Shown in pieces: positions 36,144 through 47,700 of a stretch of DNA of 64,000 nt. Source of the stretch: Nelumbo lutea (taxonomy: Eukaryota > Streptophyta > Magnoliopsida > Proteales > Nelumbonaceae). The notes under the pieces were generated by a model. The model had not been told where the DNA came from, searched no databases, and saw only the letters and a list, made by a program, of their open reading frames with translations. Position numbers and translations under genes: made by a program. Location: assembly GCA_022828595.1 (NCBI GenBank), contig JAKGHH010000001.1, positions 69,808,401 through 69,872,400 on the forward strand, in the 5' to 3' direction. The first letter of the stretch is position 1, and every line of letters begins with the position of its first letter.

Positions 36144-36250
36144 TGATGAAAGCACGAAGATATATATCTAAAGTGTGCTCAACAATTGAATTTGTAAAAT
36201 AAAGAGTTTAAAAGTAGTATTTTTCCATAATAATTTTATTGGCGGGTCAT
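36144..36250 (+). repeat. Truncated LTR start of the plus-strand Athila-like element
   Basis: TGATGAAAGCACGAAG follows the purine tract directly, as an LTR should. After about 107 bases it is cut by the minus-strand LTR that ends at 36251. Confidence 0.55.
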
Positions 36251-37779
36251 TGTGACACTAGCAAGTGCACTAACCGTTCAAGTAGTAAAGAGATGAGTAG
36301 AGTATCGCTCCCACGAGGATTTAGGAAGCAACTACTAATACTAAATTGGTTAACTCTTATCTGATTAACAAAACATTACACTTTTATTCAAATTCAAAAT
36401 CCTAAGCTACAATCTACCTAAGAAGCATTGGCTTAAATACCTTACATTCAAGATGAAAGAGTAAGCTAAAAATCCAAATTCATGATTCAACAATCAACCT
36501 TCTTAACTCATTCGAATAAGACATGATTCAGCCTTGGTTTGGTGAAACCCCAAGGTAATGAACAACCTCTTTCAAGTGCATATTCATCCTATGCAAGAAT
36601 GGTGATTCTCATATCTCTATCAAGAATCTAATCATTCATGCATTTAATCAAACACTTCAAGGGCATCAATTCAAATTTGAATTGATCACCAACTGAATTG
36701 TGCAAGTTATATCTAACATTGCATGCAATTCAGTTCTTGAATAGCATATATGAATTTCTAGAGTCTCTCTCAAGCACTCTAGAAATTCCAAGAGTTAGAT
36801 CAAGTTGGCAAAGCTGAAATATGAAGGCTTGAATTCTTTCTCAAGCAATTCAGTTCTTACAAATCTCAGATCTAGATTTTTAAGTGATCAATTTGGCCAA
36901 TATGATCTACAATTCAAGTTTTATTCAAGAAGCAACAAGATTAGATCTAGTTTATTCGAATGCTTCAATGAACTTGATTACATAATCTGAATTTTACAGC
37001 ATTTGATTACAACGAGAAGGAATGAAAGAGCGGAAGAGTAATTTCATGAATTGAAGATGAATTCGAACTCAAGAAAACAAAAATTAAGTAGAAATAGAAC
37101 AAAGAATCTCTCAATCATGCTTTCCCCCAATTCGAGCTCACCTTCTTCTCTCTTGATTTCTTGGATCTCTTCAGCCCTTCTCCTTCTTGTGCCTAGCTCC
37201 TCCTCTCCTCTTCTCTTCTCTTCAAGAATTTCGAACCCAAGGGGAGAGCCTTGAACTCCAGCAATTGAACACTCTCCCCCTTTAAGAGGCCTCCTTAAAT
37301 AGGCTTTCAAGGAGTGTAAGATGCTGCCACCTCACATCTCTCTTGAATCTTCTAGAATTTATTGCCCTTGTCTCTTCTTCTTGAAACCTCTAGAAGTTGT
37401 CGTCCCTTGCTCCCTTTGGGTTGCAACTTAGCTGAGTTTTGAGCATATGTTGGCTCTACTCTAGGCTGCTTTTGGGCTGAAATGGGCTTCTCTTTGCTGG
37501 GCCGAATTTAGTTTGCTTGGTAGGTTCTCTCTTTGGGTTCCCCCAAAGAGTGCAGCATGGGCTACATGGGCCGATTGCTCATTCATTGCTCTCTTGGCTG
37601 GGTTGGGCTAAATTGATTAAATTTTGGCTATATTTTATTGCTTTATGCCTTCTTTTTTTTTAGTTGGTTTCTATTGAATTCTTTATTGAAATCAAGTTAA
37701 GATAGGGTGAAATTCAATCAAATCGGCATAAAATTCATACAAAAACTGCATAAATTGTAAGTAAACCGTGTACTCATCA
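36251..37779 (-). repeat. LTR (1529 bp) of a minus-strand Athila-like element
   Basis: In minus orientation a purine tract (GTGTGGGGGG, 37784-37793) leads into TGATGAGTACACGG and the sequence ends GCTAGTGTCACA at 36251. It contains a motif common near such LTR ends (GAGTATCGCTCCCACGAGG on plus). It would be the 3' LTR. The matching 5' LTR was not found in the window, so the element is truncated on its right. Confidence 0.7.
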
Positions 37780-38760
37780 AATACCCCCCACACTTAAGCT
37801 TTTGATTGTCCTCAAGCAAAGACATCATCCATAAACTAAACATCCCCCCCTTTATTCTCACCAATTACCGAGTGAGTTTGTAGGAGGGAATTGCCTTGAG
37901 TGGCTAGGAAACATTTTGTAAGTATTCAACTCCTATTCATATAAACTACTATTTAACACATGCATAAGAGCCAAGGAAATAGAGAATATGAGATTCTTCA
38001 AGCTTTAGTTCACTCCCGTTCAATATGTAGATCAACTCCTTGACTGCGAAAATTAACCATCAATTTGAACTAGGTTCGAATTTGTAACTGCACCTCATTG
38101 AGAGTTCAACTGCATTTTGTCCCCTTGAACCTCAGCCGTCACCAATTTTTCTTTTTCTTTCCTCAATTGTTTTCTAGGTGTGAGTGCATTTTATGCTCCA
38201 TCTCACACTTTTTTTTTCTTTTTTTTTGTATGAGTGCTTTTTATGCTCCATCTTACACTGGTCACAGGCTTGAGGCAGATAACAAGACTCATATTCCAAG
38301 CTGCTAGTTTTACTATTTAGCTCAGAATAGCAGAGTCAATTGGGCTTTGTCCTTTTTGCATTTGTTGAATCTCATGCATCAGTAGTTCAGAAGTGAACTA
38401 GCTCGACTGACCATTAATGATGAGATCAAGTGCTTTCATACTCATGAAGGTAGTTAGGGCTAGTCAAGATGAAAGACATATTCATCCCCCCCTTAACCTC
38501 ATGCATGTACTAAATCGGTTTATTCATAAGAATAAAAACATATACATACATTGGTCTCCCTTAACTCTTTGTACTCCCTCTTTAAAATCACCTAATAAAC
38601 AACAATGAGCTTGAGGGGTTTCAGTTTAATTAGTCATGTCATTGCCTGTATGTGTGTGTTGGGGTGAATGAGGTGCATGGTTCCAGCCCCCATACCCTAG
38701 CCTCAAGCTAACTCCCCCACACTTAAGATGAACATTGTCCCCAATGTTCCTAGTGTTAGG
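37780..38760 (-). other. 3' internal non-coding region of the minus-strand Athila-like element
   Basis: Contains two related strings in minus orientation, CTTAAGTGTGGGGG at about 37784-37797 and 38714-38727, each preceded by GAGGACAAT or GGGGACAATG. The frames here are T-rich and not convincing. Confidence 0.55.
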
Positions 38761-41700
38761 GAGTAAAAATAAATCCAACAAGAGCAATACCAAGTAAAGA
38801 GAGATGTATAGAGGACTCCCTGAAGGTTATTTTCAAACTCTACAATGACTCTGTTGATGAGGAGTCTCTCTGTTGAAAATCATCATATAGTAGAAGGAGA
38901 GAGATCAAAAGCTGTATTCTAAAATAAATTTATCTAAAGTGAAATGCTATAAATAAGAAAGGAAAAAATCTAAATAATTTAATCAATAAGTAATCCTAAT
39001 CTAATAGCAATTTACAAGGTAAAGACTGAATGCTATCTAAGAATACAAAAGTCCAAGCAATCAACACATCTGAAATCTATTGTAGACAGATTTGAAACAA
39101 AACTGAAATCAATAACTTTAGGCTGCTCCTCGGTTTCCAATCTGGATAGACCTTGGGTAGTATACAAACCTCTTGATTTCAGCAATAAAAATTAATTGCA
39201 CAAATTTGAACTGCTGAAAAGCTAATAAATATCAATGTACAGATCTGAATTCAGTAGCTACTAAGAGTAGGACAACAATTTACAATTTCTCTCTCAATAT
39301 CAGATCTGAAATCAGTTAGCTACTGCAACTTATAAAGAAAAATTTTCTCAGTATACAGTATACAATATCATATCTGAAATCCCAACAGCCACACCATCAG
39401 TATACAGGTCTGAAATCATTTCTACTCAGATCTGAAATCTGTTCTTGCAGTTCAGACATCAGTTCTACATAGATCTGAGATCATATCTGAAAGCTACTGC
39501 AATTTTACAAATTCTTTCTCATTTTACCAATCTGATTTCATAGCTGAGATCAGTGGCTACTAAAACTCCACTATTGCAAGTCACTGTTTAGGTCTGAAAT
39601 CATTTCTACTAAGATCTGAAATTTGTTCTTGCAATTTAGACATCAGTTCTACATAGATCTGATATCAGATTTGAAAGCTACTGCAATTTTACAAATTCTT
39701 TCTCACTGTACCAATCTGATTTCATAGCTGAGATCAGTGGCTACTGAAACTCCACTATTGCAAGTCATTGTTTAGGTCTGAAATCAGTAGCTATAACAGC
39801 TGTGTTCAGGTGACTGTGTCAGGTCTAAGCTACATATTGAAAGGCTACTAACTATCAGATCTGACCCCACTATTTTATGAATTGTGCACCACCAAACATC
39901 AACTAAAGTGGCTACTAAAAATTGAGCAAACCAGTGAGACAAACCACTGATATCAGCAATGAAGCATGCTGAAAACGGAGCTGTACAAAACTGAAATCAA
40001 ACAGTAAAAAGGCAGTTAAGTGTGCTCAAGTCTGATATGTGATTTCAGCAATAAGAGTTAGTGTATACAGATCTGAATCTGTGGCTATACTATGCATGGT
40101 ATCAAAGTTTCAGATCTGTATATACCATAGATACAAATCCAAAACTCACAATTGAAGATACAGATCTGAATCACTCTATTGCTAGTGTCATCAGATATAA
40201 ATCGGTATGTGTTCAGATCTGATTGTAGAAGTGGTAGGTAAGGTAACCAGATCTGATCCACATTATTTTCATAAGATATGTAGACCAAAAAGAGCAGAAG
40301 CTATAACAACCATAATGAGTTCAGATCTGATCTCTGATTTCATAAATCATAGCTAAGATAATCAGATATGAACTGCACTAGCCACCATCAATCAACTAGA
40401 TTACCCAGACTAAAACAAAAACCAAAGATGAAGCAAAACAATAAGAGCAACTACTCTACTGAAACTATGGCAACTATAATGAGTTCAGATCTGATTTGTG
40501 ATTGTAGAAATGACAGGTAAGGTAATCAGATCTGAATTGTACACTTTTTTTTTTATAAGATATGCAAGAATGCAGCTACCCTACTGAAATTAGAATAATA
40601 AACTAAATATTATATATATATTTTTTTCTTGTTGCTCAGATCTGCATTAGGATTTCAGCAATGTAAGTGAATGTATGCAGATATAACCCACACTAATTTT
40701 CTTATAAATTTGCAAACTATAAAAACATAGCTCCATTATTGAAACTAAACCAACATTCAAGTGTGAAGTAGATCATCAATAGAAAAAAAAAGAGCTAGCT
40801 AGATTAGCAATGGAATTTATTACACACTATTCTAAACTAAAATGAACATAAGTAAACATATCTAAACTCTACTGTAAACAGGTCTGAAATCAGTGCTGAA
40901 GTTAGGATCTTTAGGTTGCTCTTCAGGTTCTAACCTTATGAAATCAGATCTGAAATCTTAGCTATTGAGAACAACCACCTATAGAAATGCAAATTCCAAG
41001 CCTAATATCAATAAGTAGGTCTGAAATCTGTTGCACTTAGGTCCGAAAAAAGATTGGAATCAAGAGCTTATTCAAAGTTCAAAATTGCACATCTTATCTA
41101 CATCCATAAATTGCAGAGACCTAAAATCAGGTTTGCAATTTTTGTTAGTATCCAAATTCAGATCTGATTTGGATGGATTCAAGTCTGTAACATTTTAATA
41201 CTGATAGTCCACAGATAACAATCAGATCTGAGCTATTTTTGTATACAAATACACAACCATTGATATATGAAATATACTGAAATATACATCAGTTAGGGCT
41301 AGGATCAGATCTGAATTGCATTCGGGCTGGGATCAGATCTGAAGTGGGAAAAAAATCTGAACTAGACTGTAATCATATCTGGATTAGGCTTGGTTCAAGA
41401 GCTTTAAGCTCTGTAATTGAAGTTCAAACTTGTATAGCTCATATATATCAAATAATTGCAGAGTCCTGAAATCATGTCTACAATTTTTGGTATTGTTAGC
41501 AGTCAATCAGATTGGATGCAAATAAGATAACAAAAATAGTAGTCCACAGATATTTTAGATCATATACTGCATCAGATCTCATATCAGTCCTCATTAGAAA
41601 TCAAGTGCACTCAGGTCTGATCTCATCATTTATTGCTACACTTTCATCAATGAGGCAGGTCTGATGCATCGGATTGCAATTTTGGCACTGTTATCATCCA

Positions 41701-41860
41701 AATTCAAATATGATTTGAGTGGGTTCATGTCTGAGTTCAGACCCGCAATCCGAGTTCAGACCACCATCCAAATAGGATAGAGATATTGTACATGATTTTT
41801 ATACCTTGGGATCTGAAGTTTATGAGAATATATGCTTGAATACCTTGGGATCTGGCTTGC
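38761..41860. repeat. Region dense in the palindrome CAGATCTG, with a 184-bp tandem repeat
   Basis: I count 17 exact CAGATCTG between 39240 and 41345, usually extended to TCAGATCTGAAATC, plus many one-base variants. Units at 39406-39589 and 39590-39773 are a clear 184-bp tandem duplication, with a third copy starting at 39774. No open frame is convincing. It may be internal non-coding DNA of the Athila-like element. Confidence 0.75.
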
Positions 41861-42772
41861 ATCTACTCCAAACGGTCGAAACAGTTTTCGAAGTCGTATA
41901 CCTTGTTGGCTAGGATTTCGATATCAGCCTAGTTAGCGATTTCTTGGCCAATTTGGTCATTGACTTTTAGGTTAGCGTTCTCAAGGTTGTTGGGTTGTTC
42001 TTTTGAAACATGGGAAATGTTGCTTTTATGAGCACCCATCCTCCATGATTAAGGACGAACCAGAGATTCTAATGTAAGTGGGGTGGTTAGGCAAAGAATA
42101 ATGGTCTCCTTGAAGGATGAAGAAATGCTAGGAGTCTTGGGTAATAGGGGTATGCTAAGATCTTTTATTGACAGGATCATGTTTTTGTTGTGTTCTACAC
42201 TCCATTTTTTAAGGGGAGATCCGGAGGCCTTGAAGGGAATGAGATAAAAAGGGATTTGACTCCTGTTTGGAAAGGGGATTCTCGGTTTGATATCGGTCGT
42301 TAGGAGGGCACCACTGGGGGTTTGCCACATGTTACACGAGATCTTTCCAGGACTAAATTTCCTTTTGTCTAAGGATTCTCCTAGTGCACGTATGCTACTT
42401 CCTTTCATGGGTCCCCTTTGTCAACGTGGCGTGGGTGACATTGGAATTAGTTTGACATGTTGGCCTAGTTGTTCCTCATCGTTCGGTTGTTCTATTGTGA
42501 ATAGTCTTTGGCTTGTTGTAAATGAACGCCAGTTCTTAAGTGTATCGCATGTCCGCAACGTTCTTGAGCTCATCATAGGTTCGTGACGAGTTATGGACTC
42601 GTCACGGATCTGCGTCGGCTTACGTGTCACCATGTGTGCTTATGTGGTTCTAATTTTGTACCTTCATTGCAATCGCAGTCATAGTGAACATGTACTTACA
42701 ATTGCATTTAACAAATTTGTCAATGATAATTAGAAAATTATTCTATTCTCTACAACCACTTATCCAAATAGG
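41861..42772. other. Unidentified, decayed sequence
   Basis: Moderately open frames on both strands (42049-42408 minus; 42287-42586 plus) do not match a family I recognise. A segment at about 42647-42710 resembles 11654-11712 near the PMD pseudogene (TTCATTGCAAT versus TTCGTTGCAAA, then GTGAACA and TGTANTTACAATT), so this may be a relic of the same kind of element. Confidence 0.35.
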
Positions 42773-43484
42773 TATGAGCAAATAGGTAGGTTCTACCTAT
42801 AACAGGATGGAATTGACCTTGAACCAGCCTCGAACCGATCCTACCCAATTTATAACAAGGTAATGTTTGATTCCAAATTCTTTGAACCCAATCCCCACCC
42901 AAGTTGGTTCTAAGATCTAATGGGTTTACCTTACATAAACCAACCTTGGTGGAACTTACCTTGAAATAAACCCCAAAAATACTTTAAGATTGTGAAGATT
43001 TGAACCCAAGCACTCATGGTTACAAAAGGCTATGGTCTCACTTGGTCATTAAGTTACTTGAGTGGTTTGATTTTTTGTTGTCATTTTAATACTTGAATGT
43101 GTATAATTAGTAACGTAGAAGGTAATATTTACAAAGTTTAAATTATAGAGATAAGTTATGAACCATATATTAATATACTATGATAATCTGCATATTAAAT
43201 TATTCAAGTTAATCAACAAAAATAACATAAGTTTTAAATTATATATTGTTCTTACCGAAAATTAAGTTTTTAAATAACATGTTTCATTCTTTTTAAGGGG
43301 AAGAATAAAGAAATAACAAGTTTTACGAGTAGACTTGGGAGCCACCAAGGGGAGAGATGACCCTAGAATTGACTTTCACAAGTTAGGTTTTGGTTCCAAT
43401 AACTTGGAACTAACCCCTACAAGGTAGGTTCTATGTTATCCCATGGAACCAAACCAAACCGACCCATGCTCACCTTTATGTTGA
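42773..43484. mobile_element. Possible hAT-like MITE
   Basis: The left end has GGTATGAGCAAATAGG and the right end complement has GGTGAGCATGGGTCGG, with GGTAGGTTCTA repeated inverted inside. Ends are imperfect and no target duplication is visible. Confidence 0.3.
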
Positions 43485-43555
43485 AAACATCATAGTGTTA
43501 CAAGGGTAGGGCATAAGAGAATACCGATTTAGTTTGGTTCTTCTATATTTTTTTA

Positions 43556-44357
43556 GGCTAAATTACAAAGACCCCATGTACTATGGGGCCAATGACAATT
43601 GCCCCTTAAACTTTCATTTGCAACAAAGACCCCCTTGAACTTTTACTTTGTGACAAATACCTAAGTCATTAGAGTTTTGCCCGTTAACTTCAAAAAAAAT
43701 AATTATTCATTGGTTTAAAAATTTGTACATCCCCAAGCTACCAATTTCTTATTTGTTTGAATATTTATGATTCAATTAATTTTCTGATATACTATTGAAG
43801 TCCTCTCAATTACTCTAATAAACCATTCTAGATTTCTAGCTAAATTTAATATTTAGATGAAGTGACACATGTTTCTTTCTGATAGATAAGGTTTTGTGTT
43901 GTTTTTCTTCATTTATTTGAGAATGGAGTGGATAATTTTTATATTTTAAGATGAAGATAAACATTCATGTCATAAAATGAAATAAGAATTAACCAAACTT
44001 ATGACAGCTCCAATTGATAGATGGCATTCTTAGGACATTTTTGACTTTTCAAATATTAGTTAATGGACTAATTAACTGCAGGTACTGCCTTATCACATTT
44101 TGAAAATTTGGATACTAATTGTTATATTTTAAAAGTTTGAATATTAAATTATCGCATTTTAAAATTTAGATACCAAATTATCACTCGAGCTAGAATACAG
44201 GGTAATAATCAGAATTTTTCCTTTTAAGTAAAGCGCTAATTCGCTGACGAGTATTTGTCGCAAAGTGAAAATTAAAATTCATGGAATCTTTGTCGCAAAT
44301 AGAAGTTCAGGAGTAATTGTCACAAACCCCATACCAGGGCCCTTTCTAAGTTTACCC
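43556..44357. mobile_element. Non-autonomous MULE (family 1, copy 2) upstream of the UPL gene
   Basis: The left end GGCTAAATTACAAAGACCCC and the complement of the right end GGGTAAACTTAGAAAGGGCC match the terminal repeats of the element at 5867-7942. Both arms also contain TTTGTGACAAATAC-like and TTTGTCGCAAA repeats. The 802-bp interior is AT-rich without coding capacity. Flanks are T-rich (ATTTTTTTA left, TTTTTAATT right), so the duplication is uncertain. Its right end lies 358 bases before the UPL start codon. Confidence 0.72.
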
Positions 44358-44715
44358 TTTTTAATTTTTTTTCTCTCCGTCTCCGTGATTTTCTTTTGCT
44401 ATGACCCCGATACTCTTTTAGCTTCTCTCCATAGTTGGGAACTTGGGATTCCTCACTCTTCGGTCGGATCAACAAGCGTAACCCTTCTCCGAAAACCCAA
44501 ACATTCTAGACTGAAAATTCTTTTCTTTCTCATTCATTTCAACCCTTATCTGTGTTTCTCAATCACCAATACAACGATCAAGTTTTTCTTTGGGAAATGA
44601 CCTCCGTCTTTCTATTTTGATCGGAGTTACAATTTTCATTTGTTCTCCAGGGGAGAATTGACCTCTTTTCATCGCATCTACCATTCGGGAAATGCTCTCC
44701 GCTAGTTAATTCAAG
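44358..44715 (+). promoter_or_regulatory. Candidate 5' UTR and proximal promoter of the UPL gene
   Basis: This C/T-rich stretch (TTTTCTCTCCGTCTCCGTG, repeated TTTCTTT and CCTTCTCC patches) fits a plant leader sequence. No classical TATA box is evident. The MULE ends at its left border, so part of the promoter may be transposon DNA. Confidence 0.45.
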
Positions 44716-47700
44716 ATGAAGCTGAAGAGGAGGAGGGTTTTAGAAGTGGTATTGGAATTCTCAATACAAGTTGTCGTCTTTTATTCCTTAATTTTCATGA
44801 TATCAGTATTTAAGGCGAATGGAATATTTGGTTAGGGCCCTTTTTTTTGAGCCAATTGCTTAGTTCGACCCTGTTCATAGCATCCAAGTACATTTTATGG
44901 CTTTGCTTGATTAGGAAGTGATTTTGTTGCTCTGCTCATCGAATGTTGGACAGTAAATATTGGGTCTGTTTTCGTTAACAAAAATTTGCTTCCCGTTGTT
45001 ACTTAATTTGTCCCTCATGCATGCTTTATTGTTGTTTTTCTTCTACTTTTGATTAAAAACTGGGAGTGTTAAGCCAGTATTCACTAATTTGAACTTCTGC
45101 TATTCAAATGTAGTTTGCTACTCATGGCAGGTCAGTTCAAGATTAATTTTGAAAATTAAAAGTGGCAGCTTTCAATATTGATATCTAAATATTGTTGTTT
45201 GGGTGCCAATGATGAGTGGAATCTAATAATAATTGACGTGGAACTCAATTATTACTGTGAAAACTTTGTGTGAATTGTCTTCAAAATCACCCATAAAAGG
45301 AAATAGAGAGAAAAAAAAACAGAAAAATTCAATTATTCATTTCAACCCCTAAATCATATATTGTAGTCTAGTGACCACTTGGGCAATTCTAAGGTATACT
45401 TAAAACCTAGACGGTTGAATGCTTATGAGCATGACACAAGACTACAAGGTTTTATGAGATCAAGGCCTTTATTTGGAATAATATATGACACATTGTATTG
45501 TGGTCTCTGAGAAATTATTATTTTTTAATTGGTGTCATTCGTAGGAACTTAGGAGTGGCTCCAATAAGTGATAAAACGGGAGAAAGTAGACTAAGATGGT
45601 TTGGGCATGTGCATGGAAGACCATCAACGACACCCACAAGGAGTGATCTGATGCAAGTTGAAAGGGGCTAGAAGGGCATGGGGTAGACCAAAAAGGACAC
45701 GGCCAGACGGGGTAGAAGTAGTAAGAAATGATTTAAAAGCCAATAATTTAACAATGGATATGGCATTAAACAGTATGGACTGGTGAAACATGATTCATAT
45801 AGCTGACCCCATATGGTTGGGATAAGGCTTGCATGATAATGATGATGATGAATGGTGTCTCCAAGAAACTTTATATCCTATAGTATTCATGATCATGGTT
45901 CAAAAGTTCGATATGATATGCCCTGTATTAGGTATATCATATTGTATCATATCGGTAGCTTGTTGATATGTGAAATACAGGTCTTTTGGGGTCAAACCCC
46001 ATTTGAGGGGGTAGGCATGCCTTAAGCCAACCCCTCTGAAAAAGTTTTGATAAAAAAAAAACTAAAAAAATAGAGTGGGGTTCAACGTACTGATACACCC
46101 CTTCCACCGTATCAGGGTGTATCGATACTTTGAACCTTACTCATGATCTTCTCATTCCAGTCACTTTTCTCATAAAAAAAAAAAGAAAACGGCAAAATAA
46201 AAAGGATAAAAGGTTCGGTTGCAAAAATTACAAGCAACCACTGTTTTCCACATGTAGAGAAAAAAATGGGACAAGTCAGTGCAAATTTGAATCCAAAACC
46301 AGGATTTTTTTCCCATTTCTTTATCAGCTCTGACATTGAAGCAAAAACATAACAATGATCTGGCCTGTTCCCATCATATTAAGAACCTTAAATTTTTCCT
46401 CTCAAAACATGGCAAATCATCATATCTCAAAGACAACAATATTTTTATTGGTAATAAAAAAGTTTATTAGAAACAAAAAGAATACAAGAGAAAGGAAGGT
46501 GACCAGCAGTCACTCGAAGGAAGAAAAGAGAAAAAACGCCAGATTCAAATAAAACCTAACCTGCCCCAATAAAGCAAACCTTCAGCACTCACAACATTCT
46601 ATCAAGGAAAGAATCATACTGCAATCCCTCAAAATAGATAACATGAAATAGTGACACTTCAAAATATATCATGAAGGAGAAATTTGTACAACTTCAAACC
46701 AAAAGATCTGTGATTACTCCATGTTGCCAGCTCGATTAATCTTAACTTCTTTAAACCTTCTGCTAACTTTCTTAACTCTCTTCACCCTTTTGACCGGCCC
46801 AATTCCAAAAGGACTGCCTTTCAACCTAGCAAACACTTTTGAAACTTGGACAGGGTGATGATTATTCCTGTTTCTAAAATGGTAGCTGCAGTGATCAATC
46901 TGATTTCAGACTGGGTCCTTAGTCTTCCAGATTTTGACAAAGTATCCAAAGCTGATTTGTTGGAAAGATTCTGGAATACCTTTGATTTACAGCCTTGTAA
47001 TGAAGAATCCTTTTTAATTTGACTTCTAGTGTGTATTTGGTGTGTGAACTTGATAACCAATGGTGTTTAGATGTAATTCTTTTTTTTTTTTTCGATTTAA
47101 TGAATTTTTTCTTGATCCTTCAAAAAAAATGATTATTCCTGTTTCTAAAATGCTTAACTGCCTTTGAAAAATTATTCATGTTCTTCTGATTATCATTGAT
47201 TCTTTCTAGTTTCAACACCACAGTTTTTTGTAAGAGTCTGATGGACAACTTCAGCTCCTTTCTCAGATGTAACATCCCCTTCTGGAATCACTGGAAACAA
47301 ACTACCCCAAATCCCATTATGATTTGAAGAAGAGTTAACCAAATCAGTGTCCAAATCTTTTTTTTTTTGTTTCAATAATTTTTTTTTTCTTTTATCTTCA
47401 AAAAAAAAAAGTGTCCAAATCTACCTTCTCCTTATGCTTCAAAGGAAAATTTTCTTCTAGCTTCTTGAAAGTTTTCCTTGGAAATTCAAAATGTAATCCC
47501 AAGGTTTTACTCACCTCCACCTTAATATTTACCACTTTCTCTAAATCCATAGCAGTCTCACAAGAAAAAAAATCTAAATCTATAGATCTACCAATTTCAC
47601 GAGTCTTATCCATAACTACCCCTTCATCATTTGAAACATCTTTCTCTGCAATTTCAATAGTATTTTAAATTATATTAATTTCAGTATTTAAAAAAACTAG

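Larger units (their letters stand above)
46714..47668 (-). pseudogene. Unidentified decayed coding sequence interrupted by two L1 tails
   Basis: On the minus strand an open frame reads [17 protein letters not shown] and then [15 protein letters not shown]; after the 47359-47410 insert it continues [20 protein letters not shown], and after the 46882-47128 insert [18 protein letters not shown], ending in a Lys/Arg-rich tail and TAA at 46714. Removing both inserts with one duplication copy each keeps the frame at both places. The basic tail and location among L1 pieces suggest a LINE ORF1, but I cannot confirm this. A stop lies near 47190. Confidence 0.5.

Noticed and set aside
42049..42586. Opposed 99-119-codon frames as a novel gene pair
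   Set aside because: Neither resembles a family I know, and neighbouring sequence is decayed. They are kept only as part of the unidentified region.
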